Notes under the pieces: model-generated
Told to the model about the DNA's origin: nothing
Seen by the model: the letters and a program-made list of their open reading frames with translations, nothing else
Database searches by the model: none
Shown: positions 1 to 7,159 of the stretch, piece by piece
How positions within the stretch are numbered: position 1 is the stretch's first letter
How the letters are laid out: every line of letters starts with the position of its first letter
Assembly (NCBI GenBank): GCA_011947345.1
Contig: JAAVTG010000103.1
Location: forward strand, 1-14,720
DNA length: 14,720 nt
Direction of reading: 5' to 3'
From: Phytophthora quininea
Taxonomy: Eukaryota; Oomycota; Peronosporomycetes; Peronosporales; Peronosporaceae
Program-made: the position numbers and the translations under genes

Positions 1-997
1 AAGAAATTCAAACTGAACGGCGTGCGCTAGAACGGCAGCTCGAACTCTTGTCTGGTGGTGGGAATCAAATACCAGACGACGGGACGGACGGGAATGGAGT
101 CGACTTCAGCAGAGACGAGGAGGAGCCGTGTCCAATTTGTGGTCGCGACATTGACGACCACAGCGATGCCGAATGGATCACTGCATCGACCTAGAAATGA
201 ACCTGGTGAAGCAGCAACTTGCAACTGCAGCAACAACAGTCTCAGTGTCCGGTGCTGAAAACCTCAGTGCTGCAAGACGCAGCACGCCTCAAGCAGGAGT
301 CGGTCCGCGTACTGGAGCTTCGGAGCCTAGAACTCGACGGGTGTCGACCTCAGCGCACGAAAACCGAGCCCATACTTGTCGAATGGTGCTCGCAAGCCCT
401 CCACGCCGCAGCAATCGAGACCTGCGAGGGAAGGCAATCGAAGTACTTTCGAGGTCTCACGGAAGAACGGTCTGCGAACCAATTCCTCGAGGTCGTCGGA
501 TGGCAACAACCAATCCGACAGTCAACCACCCTCATCACCGCCTCGACGATCTATCCCCATTCTTCGCCAAGGACACAAGGGGCTGAAGGCTTTGAAGAAA
601 TTCCGCCCGAATCTCCGTACAACAACGCAATGCGCAAGGACAAACGCGCAGCTTCACCTCAAATATCTTCATCAACACCATCTACCACCGAACCAAATCT
701 CGGAGAATCCCCTCGCCCAGTGACCGCCATTGCCAATTCAGTGCGAGACATTGGATTGGAGCTGAGTGTGTATAAATTCAGGTGGGCATTCGGTTTGCTG
801 TCGGTAAAGGTTTAACTCGTGTTCTCACGATTTTCTTGCTTGTGGTGTAGATACGACTGCTGGTACAACTGCACCATTGTGGGCTACGACAAAAGCGACG
901 AATACACTGCTGCCAATACGACTGCGGCGACAAGCAATGGCAGGACATCTCTGGTCGAAACGTGAAAGTCATTGGCAGAGTGGACGACTCGAACTAG
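1..997 (+). CDS. 3' part of an unnamed gene with C-terminal Tudor-like domain, frame broken
   Basis: Gene not recognised by name. The 5' end lies outside the window. Frame 3 opens with a Glu/Arg-rich helix and the segment EEEPCPICGRDIDD, a C-x-x-C pair as in zinc-binding motifs. A coiled-coil-like stretch (LQDAARLKQESVRVLELRSL, about 270-330) and a Ser/Pro/Gln-rich disordered region follow. After an intron the C-terminus reads YDCWYNCTIVGYD, then YDCGDKQWQDISGRNVKVIG, ending in TAG at 995-997. Spacing of WY, YD and YD-GD-W fits a Tudor/agenet-like barrel, which in known families binds modified histones or methyl-arginine. The coding frame moves from 3 to 2 (~190), back to 3 (~220), to 1 (~340), to 3 (~565), and to 2 in the last exon (~905). 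The breaks at ~190, ~565 and ~905 fit loss of one base in a short homopolymer; the other two do not. It is either a real gene read with errors or a young pseudogene. Confidence 0.5.
782..850 (+). other. Probable 69-bp spliceosomal intron
   Basis: The donor GTGGGC follows TTCAG, and the acceptor is TTGCTTGTGGTGTAG. Removing these 69 bases joins VYKFR to YDCWYNCTIV in one frame and completes the start of a Tudor-like fold. Frame 3 would otherwise end at the TAA near 813. The length is normal for oomycete introns. A second donor, GTAAAG at 804, would leave a 47-bp intron and a different, less domain-like exon 2 frame, so I prefer the first. Confidence 0.6.
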
Positions 998-1017
998 TTG
1001 GATAAAATGCAATCTAT

Positions 1018-3165
1018 TTACTTTCCATACTTATGACGGTGGAGAGCGCCAGGCAGGCGACTCAGCACCTTCAGCCACGGGGTCTCTACGATGATCATCT
1101 CGTTCTCCGCCACAAAGTCCACGAACGACAGCGGGCGGTAGCGGTTAATCACACGGCAGAATCCGTCCTCGAGCTCCACTAGGTCGCCTTCAGCAGCATT
1201 CTTACTGTCGGACTCAGTGCCGATGCTCATGGCACGACTTCGACGAGACTTCTTGGGAGGGCTCTTGGCGGGGCCGTCCAGCTGCTTCCCCATATTGATC
1301 TGGTACAGGCTGGCTTGCGAGTAGAGGTACAAAAAGTCGGGGTTCGCCGGGTCGAAAGTCATGCCCTTGATGTTCCTGCCTTCCACGAGCTCCTTCGGGA
1401 ACTGTTCGTGGGTCTTGCGGTACCAGTCCGAGAGGCCCTTGGTCTCCACATCGTAGCAAACAAAGCTGTTCGACACGAGGGTCGCCACTAGGGTCTTACC
1501 GGACGGGTTAAAGCCGATGCTGGTGTGCATCTCGCTGGGGTGAGGCAGGTGACAGTAAAACTGCATCGAGTCCAAGTTGTACACCGCGAGGTTGTTCGCC
1601 GCATCGCCAGTGGCCAGCCATTGACCATCCGATGAAACAGTCAGTGACACAATCGGAGACTGCGCAGCGGCTTCCTCCCCTCCAGCAGGAGCAGGTGTGG
1701 CCACATTGAATGTCTTGATAACTTCCATCTTCGTCAGGTCCAACACGCGGATCTGGTGCGACGAAGACGCCACCACCAATCGGGTCGAGTCGGGAGAAAA
1801 CGCGAGCACACGCGCAGGTCCAGCAGCACTACGAGGAAGCGACGTGATCTTGCGGGGCTGGTAGTCCTGCTCAGTATCCAGCGCAAACAACTTGAGCTCC
1901 TTCGACGTCGAGCAAGCCACAAAAGTGACGTTCGGAGCAAGAGCCGAGCACGACAGATTAAAGGTGTCACCCAACTGGAGCTCTAAGAGCAGCTTGTGCT
2001 TCTTGGAGATTTGACCCGTGACAGTCGACTGCGTGGCCAAACGCCACAGATCCAGTGAGGTAGACTTCTGCACCATCAGCACGCGCTTCTCGTTGGCGAG
2101 CGCAATTGTCTGACGGTACGGCATGGACGCAATCTTAAACGGTCGGTGCACGTTGAAGCTGCTGCCGCGGTACCACACGAGCTGAGTGTCAATGCCACCA
2201 GAAACCAGCACGGACTTGGACGACAGCGCCAACGCCCGCACGTCGTGGCTGTGTGCGCGGTGACTGTACGAGTAGGCCCAGGTGCTGTTGCCGCTCTCGG
2301 ACGTCGAGCGTCGGAACTCCACCACCTGGTTGTCCACACCCGAGGCAAAGAGCGTGTTGTTGCTGGCGTCCACACAGATGGCCAGAATGTCCGCCGTCAA
2401 GTGCGAAAACTTTTGCAGCAGCGTGCCCGTGGGGGCGTTCCAGAAGCTCAAGTTGCCGCTCGAGTCTCCGCTCACGAGCGTCAAGTCCTCCAACACAGTC
2501 AGCGACCAGACCACCGACTTTTGCTTGGCCAGACTCTCGAGCGTGATCCTCGACTCGTTGCGTCCCGTAGCTGCGTTCCAGCAGTTGATTGTCCCTGCTT
2601 CGCTGCCCGAGAAAATCTTCTGTGCCTTGTCGTGCCACGCCAGGGACACGATGCGTCCGCCCGAGGTCAGGAAGCTCTTGCGGAAGAACAGCTCATCGTT
2701 CTCGAACGAGAAGAGTCGGATGCGGCCGTCCTCGCAGCCCAGCGCCAACTGCTGGGCCTCAGCGTTGATCACCATGCTCCAGACGGGGCCTCCGTTCGAG
2801 TCCAGCACGTGCTTCTTGGCCAGGAGCTGCAGATCCACCTCCCAGAGCGTACCGTCCAGCGATGCAGCGAACAGGCGGTCGTCCAGACTCCAACAGAGCG
2901 CCGAGACCTGGCTCTGCGTGGATCCGGCCACTACAAACTGCAGATGCCACTTGCGGCCGACGCTCCAGAGCTCCACGTCCCCGTTGGCGCGCGCCACGGC
3001 CAGTCGCTCGCCCGACGCGTTGAAGCTCAGAGCGTGGATGGCGAAGGGCATCCAGTCCACGAAGCGGCAGCGATGGACCTGCAGCGCATTGGCAGAGGAG
3101 GCGTCCGACGCCTTGCGCTTCTTGGTGGACTGCATCGCGGCGGACAGAGCGGACTTGGGCATCAT
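1018..3165 (-). CDS. UTP4: UTP4 / cirhin, WD40 protein of the U3 snoRNP (SSU processome)
   Basis: This is a single open frame of 715 codons. Start: the frame runs open to 3198 but has only a TTG there, so I take the first ATG (3165); a second ATG follows at once. Human cirhin is 686 and yeast Utp4 776 residues. Residues 30-69 (HRCRFVDWMPFAIHALSFNA, then LAVARANGDVELWSV) match the family's opening blade. WD-like repeats continue to about residue 600, for example SLTVSSDGQWLATGDAANNL. The C-terminal block (RYRPLSFVDFVAENEMIIVE ... LPGALHRHKYGK) parallels the conserved UTP4 tail that ends in a basic K-F/Y-G. Basic stretches KKRK (residues 15-18) and PPKKSRRSR (636-644) suit nucleolar import. In known systems UTP4 belongs to the t-UTP/UTP-A subcomplex, which binds nascent pre-rRNA and is needed for 18S rRNA processing. 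It is a housekeeping gene, with no frame break and no intron. Its neighbour converges from the other side, 20 bp away. Confidence 0.9.
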   Translation of the reverse strand: MMPKSALSAAMQSTKKRKASDASSANALQVHRCRFVDWMPFAIHALSFNASGERLAVARANGDVELWSVGRKWHLQFVVAGSTQSQVSALCWSLDDRLFAASLDGTLWEVDLQLLAKKHVLDSNGGPVWSMVINAEAQQLALGCEDGRIRLFSFENDELFFRKSFLTSGGRIVSLAWHDKAQKIFSGSEAGTINCWNAATGRNESRITLESLAKQKSVVWSLTVLEDLTLVSGDSSGNLSFWNAPTGTLLQKFSHLTADILAICVDASNNTLFASGVDNQVVEFRRSTSESGNSTWAYSYSHRAHSHDVRALALSSKSVLVSGGIDTQLVWYRGSSFNVHRPFKIASMPYRQTIALANEKRVLMVQKSTSLDLWRLATQSTVTGQISKKHKLLLELQLGDTFNLSCSALAPNVTFVACSTSKELKLFALDTEQDYQPRKITSLPRSAAGPARVLAFSPDSTRLVVASSSHQIRVLDLTKMEVIKTFNVATPAPAGGEEAAAQSPIVSLTVSSDGQWLATGDAANNLAVYNLDSMQFYCHLPHPSEMHTSIGFNPSGKTLVATLVSNSFVCYDVETKGLSDWYRKTHEQFPKELVEGRNIKGMTFDPANPDFLYLYSQASLYQINMGKQLDGPAKSPPKKSRRSRAMSIGTESDSKNAAEGDLVELEDGFCRVINRYRPLSFVDFVAENEMIIVETPWLKVLSRLPGALHRHKYGK

Positions 3166-3198
3166 GTCAGTCAGTTGCCGAATGGTCTGAGCAGTCAA

Positions 3199-3584
3199 TA
3201 GCTTGGTTGGTTGGCGAGCGAAATGGTTTAGCGATTGTAAACACTAATTCTGAGTTTATTGCGCGTTTTATTTGCATAGTTCAAAACAAAGACGGGCCGG
3301 ATTCGCTCCTCTCTATCAGACAGTGAGCACTCGGTAACATACCGGCCAAGGAACTGTGAATATCCTGCGGCACAAATGAGGCGGCGTCAAACAAAAACAT
3401 ACTAATGAACCTATCGCGATTTAAATGCTTCGTTGGAAAGAGGGTTGTCTTGCCTACATTTTGAGCCCCTATCTGCCCCGGAATATTGAAAACTCGAGAA
3501 GCAATGCTGCCGTAAAAGAGGCAGCAAACGCACGTGCCATCGTCTCGACCTGCTGTTCGTCGAGCGACGGGAAGAAGCCACGAC
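3199..3584. other. Intergenic stretch between UTP4 and the transposase relic
   Basis: It contains the UTP4 upstream region and then sequence with only short ORFs on both strands, none of which I recognise. Part of it, from about 3425, may be the decayed 5' end of the transposon that follows, but I cannot show a terminal inverted repeat. Confidence 0.5.
3220..3226 (-). promoter_or_regulatory. Possible oomycete Inr element of UTP4
   Basis: On the minus strand CCATTTC fits the oomycete initiator core YCAYTYY and lies about 55 bp upstream of the UTP4 ATG, the usual range. No clear FPR (MWTTTNC) follows, and a 7-base degenerate motif is common by chance, so support is weak. Confidence 0.3.
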
Positions 3585-4666
3585 ATGTTCAGCGAGAGCA
3601 CCAACGGTGTGCTGGCCTTGACCAACTTCACTCCTAGTGAGATAGTGAGGAATTAAGGTTTGTACTACATGGCGACGCGGTGAAGTGTCGGCCGCGGCAA
3701 AAGTGCAAGCACACTGTTGTTGATGCGGTTTTTATTACGCTCAGCGTCATAAGAACGGCGGCGATTGGGGCATTCTCGCCAACTTGGTTGAAATTAAAGT
3801 GCCCATGTTTGACTAGATGCTTGTGCACTTCCTTGAGTTGCTTTCCCCGCGCATGTACCACCTGCACGATGAGCAAGCAGCACGCACCGACACGGTGGGA
3901 AAGATGGTATTGTAGGGTCACGCATTTGGTCTGTTGCATGCTACGCTGTTGATGTTACATACCAGCAAGGAAATATGCCGGCGGCATGCAGGCTGAACAG
4001 GCAGAGTACTACAGCCTAAAGATCAAGTTGCACGGCTACAAAACTCAGATCTCTGTCATTCGTATGGGTTTAGCTATCAACTGCTCTCAATATTGTCGTG
4101 GCTCAGTCACCAACCTCTTGTTCTTCCTTGCGAACAAAGCGTTTAACAAAGCCGCAGCAAAAGGAAGAGGGCATGACGGACGCCGGCCTCACCTCGAGCG
4201 CTTTTCAGCTTCACGGATCATCCTCGCCGATAAAGGCTACCAAGGCCTTGCTGACACATACCGCGCTGTCTACCCGAAGTGTTGCAGTCCAACTGTGCCG
4301 CTCACGGTGGTGGAAGAGGAGGTGACCAACTGCAACATTTTGTCCGACTGTATTGCGGTTGAAAAACAACTTCGGAGGATTTTTACACTGTGGGCCCTTT
4401 GCAGAGACAAATTCCGGTAGCAAAAGGCGAAATACTAAATGTACTTTCGGGCTTGTGTAGCCCTCACGAACGTCAAGTGTGTGCGCATCCCCTTCGTGCA
4501 GACGACACTAAAGCTATGTGCGTCATCTCAACCAAAGCAGACACTACGAGACCGCATGCGATGCGCGATGCGGCTACTTTGCCTTGCCACGGAAGTCCCA
4601 CCTGTTGACAAAGTGGATAGCGGTGGCAGCGACGGATCGATGACGCAGTACAACACCGAGTACTAG
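3585..4666 (+). pseudogene. Decayed DDE transposase (oomycete DDE superfamily endonuclease type)
   Basis: Read across frames, the segment follows a transposase from near its N-terminus to its end. Frame 3 from ATG 3585 gives LTNFTPSEIV. Frame 2 gives KCKHTVVDAVFITLSVI (to about 3750). Frame 1 gives KNGGDWGILANLVEIKVPMFD, then an in-frame TAG. Frame 3 gives CYAVDVTYQQGNMPA. Frame 2, from 3986, gives EYYSLKIKLHGYKTQISVI, LADKGYQGLADTYRAVYP, VEKQLRRIFTLWALCRDKFR and a stop at 4420, then ALTNV, HPLRADD in frame 1, and a tail ending in TAG at 4664-4666. The presumed catalytic residues are D (3951-3953), D (4229-4231) and E (4361-4363). The last lies in a V-E-x-x-x-x-R context. Several stops and shifts in different directions make it non-functional. 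The family assignment is from memory of related oomycete elements and needs a search. Confidence 0.75.
3585..4666 (+). mobile_element. Relic of a cut-and-paste DNA transposon, ends not found
   Basis: The transposase remnant shows that a class II element was inserted between UTP4 and ABC1. Only the coding core is marked. I compared the flanks at about 3280-3580 and 4670-4800 by eye and saw no convincing terminal inverted repeats or target-site duplication, so the true borders may lie outside these positions or may be lost. Confidence 0.6.
3725..3759. repeat. Imperfect inverted repeat, 17-bp arms
   Basis: The left arm GCGGTTTTTATTACGCT (3725-3741) pairs with AGCGTCATAAGAACGGC (3743-3759) at 14 of 17 positions, with one base between. 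It lies inside the transposase relic, where the plus strand encodes TLSVI, so it may be chance self-complementarity in coding sequence rather than a functional hairpin. Confidence 0.5.
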
Positions 4667-5419
4667 AGGTAGAAATTAGTGGGTCGAATTGTACCAATCG
4701 CCACCGTGATGGTGTCGCACAGATCTTAGCCTTCTTAGCAAACCGCGCCACTATTACTCATTTACCTATCCGCAATACTACCATTTTAGTATCGCGTCAT
4801 TTTGCAAGTTATTCGATCAGTTTTACAGTGCTTTTTAGAACGTCCTTGCATTTGATCGACAAGAAAACAGCAGCGTTCTAGACCGATATACCGTATTCTA
4901 GATATCCTACAGCGCACCCCAAGAACATTGATTGAAACTGTAAACGAGATGTACATGAACAAAAAGGCGCCTTTTTTATTACGATGTTAACCTTTTCTTA
5001 ACGCGTCAATATCGAGATCCTCGCCAATTACAGCGTCTTGAATGTCAATTTCGGCCATGAATCCAGTAGCGACTTCCACCGCATCTATTAACAACGTCAT
5101 TTTGACCGGTTAAGTCCTCTTCTCTCGGGGTAACTTGTGCTTCCACAAATCCGCTTCCCTCTTCGGGTGGTGGTGCACGTAACGACAGGTGGCTGGGGAT
5201 TTGCTGGTTGCCCCGGGCGTGAAGCCTAACTGAGACCAGCTCAAGTCCAAGTCCTCGGCTCATGAACAAGGACCTAGATATCGTGACGTATCAAGGAACT
5301 CTGTATTTAGTTATTTCTGCCATTGTTTGGAGTGCTTTATGTCTGGAAGTCTGGATTCCTGGATAATGTGGTGAAGCGGTTTTCCGGAAATGCGGTCGAT
5401 ACAGGAACCCAACATGCTG
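4667..5419. other. Non-coding, AT-richer stretch after the transposase relic
   Basis: No gene was recognised. It contains a perfect 16-bp palindrome AAAAAGGCGCCTTTTT (4961-4976). It also contains a short minus-strand ORF, 5045-5269 (74 codons), with residues EEGSGFVEAQVTPREEDLTG and no domain I know. It is probably repeat debris. Confidence 0.4.
4961..4976. repeat. Perfect 16-bp palindrome AAAAAGGCGCCTTTTT
   Basis: The two halves are exact reverse complements, with one extra T after it on the right. The T-run after a GC core resembles a bacterial hairpin terminator, but there is no loop and no adjacent gene, and the genome is eukaryotic, so no function is assigned. Confidence 0.5.
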
Positions 5420-6554
5420 GATCCAGACTCAGATCCCCGGATCAGATATGGAATATGTCGCGGAAGCGATGGATCCAGGCGTAGGCAACCCAGATCTGCA
5501 ACGGAGGCCGTGCCAGGCGTGGATCTGGCACACCAGAGGACTGACCAAGCGACAACATCCAGCGGTAGGTATAGAAATGGTGCAGATGATAGGTTTTAGG
5601 ATGGGATCTCCATGGATCCACTCATAATTTGCTTAATACAGAGTCGAATTCGTCTTGTACACCACATGTGCCCTCCCTAGCGCTTAAGACCACGGAAACT
5701 ATATTGGCCCAGTCAAACTAGGTCGGGGTCACTATGGATCAAGCAGTGCTCGGGTGATCTGGATAGTATATTGGCCAGATCCACTCGCAGCCTGAACCCA
5801 CTAGTACCAAGTGCGGATACGGGGTCTACTGGAGTTACCACTTGTCCAGGACGGCCCGTCGACTCTCAGTCCCCCAAGGTCACGCTATTGAAAGCATCAA
5901 GTAATGAAAAGGACGACAACACACCTCTCAAGGCAACCCTCACCTGGATCCAAGATCCAGGCCCCAGATCAAGTAGATCCAAGCGATTACTGGTCTGGCA
6001 AATATTCAAGGACGCAGAGTGAAGATTCCCGCGCTGCTCCTAACCTCCCACGTCCCGCAAAGCGTTCGATCTTCATAGATCAAGCATTCTCGAAGCACCC
6101 GAAGAGCAGATCCAGCCCGCCGACGGGTACAAAGGCGAGCACACTTCAGCATCCCCACGGATACCGGAGTACCCCCTCGGTTAGTCGGTGTCTGGGAGCA
6201 GTGGGAGCGGATTTTGATAAATCCGCTACACCACAATAACGACCTTGGACTCTTCGATTCCACGCCTCGATTGCTGGATTTCAAGTGGAGATCTTAAATA
6301 TCTGGCTGTTTTCGTGGAGTCTGGAGTCGTGCAGCTCGTGGCCAACCTCAACACATCAAACATCTCCAAGATCCAACGGCGGTGGATAGTACATCGGGGT
6401 TAATCGGACCCACAGGGATTGCACTAGGTACACGTCGCCCGAACACGTTCCTGGATCACGGATCTTTGAGATCAGGGCGTCAGCATTCGGGGTATCTTCG
6501 ATTTTTAAGGCACATATATTAATTTATCTGGGCCACTATATCTTTTGGGCGATC
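5420..6554. repeat. GATC-dense block of unknown origin
   Basis: I counted 24 GATC sites in about 1.13 kb, where roughly 4 to 5 would be expected by chance. TGGATCCA, an 8-base palindrome, occurs four times (5418-5425, 5470-5477, 5613-5620, 5945-5952), and GATCCA in other contexts several more times (for example 5778, 5954, 5976, 6109, 6370). TATATTGGCC also occurs twice (5700-5709 and 5767-5776). Overlapping short ORFs run through it on both strands (for example plus 5771-6022 and 5904-6239), but none is recognisable. It may be the relic of a tandem array or of a retroelement; the sequence does not decide. Confidence 0.6.
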
Positions 6555-7159
6555 AAGGAACATCGACCTCGTCTCAGCAGGTTCTGGGGAATAGTGCTTT
6601 CTGTTAGACATAGTGGGGTGATCCACAAAAGTGATCCCTCATCCATGACAACTGAGACCTCGCCAGACTTAACAATCCAGCCAATCACGTTGGCGATGAC
6701 CCCAGACGAATCCTCGCCACGTAGCGCGATGACTAACGCCTTGTCCCCGCTCCCCAGGCAAATCGCTATACCACAGTCACCTGGAAAATCTCTGCCGTAA
6801 TCCAAAGACAGAGTTTCATCATTACTTGTTTGTTGTCATATTCACGAGCTCGCTCATCTTCTCCCAGCTGTCGTCCGAATCGCTGCTCAACACGTCGCTC
6901 AGGGATGGTAACGAGCCCATGGTTGGAGAAGGCGTCTTGGTAGCGAAGAATGGGGACCTCATCGACGACTTGGAGTAAGATCTTACAGAGTCGCGAAAGT
7001 CCAAAAGGATCAGTGCAAACCCTCATCAAATTGGATGTCTCTGGGAGATTTCCAGTGTTCTTTGTTAATGATAAGATCCGCTCATGGATGAGTCATCACT
7101 GCTCACTTTATCCCCCAAAATATACAGAATAAAGTTCATGCGTTTTATTTAGTAACTGG
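6555..7159. other. Gene-poor stretch next to the 3' end of ABC1
   Basis: It carries minus-strand ORFs of 89 codons (6536-6805) and 87 codons (6766-7029) that I do not recognise, plus the Ser-rich frame listed separately. Just after the ABC1 stop, the minus strand has AATAAA (7149-7144), which could belong to a polyadenylation region. Confidence 0.35.
6822..7004 (-). pseudogene. Possible 3' remnant of a Ser-rich acidic coding region
   Basis: The frame gives 60 codons and ends in TAA. It has a basic, Ser-rich start (RSYSKSSMRSPFFATKTPSP) and an acidic tail (SDVLSSDSDDSWEKMSELVN), a composition typical of disordered eukaryotic C-termini rather than of random sequence. The upstream end is TTG rather than ATG, with a TGA six codons before it; the first ATGs in frame are internal. 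So if real it is the last part of a broken or spliced gene. No family recognised. Confidence 0.25.

Noticed and set aside
2146..3201. Plus-strand ORFs of 351 and 302 codons opposite UTP4
   Set aside because: They are antisense to a well-supported WD40 gene in GC-rich sequence, have no domain, and are His/Arg/Ala-rich as expected for shadows.
3281..3631. Minus-strand ORF of 116 codons
   Set aside because: It overlaps the start of the transposase relic on the other strand and its peptide is not recognisable.
4961..4976. AAAAAGGCGCCTTTTT as a transcription terminator
   Set aside because: It has no loop and no adjacent gene, and intrinsic terminators of this type are bacterial.
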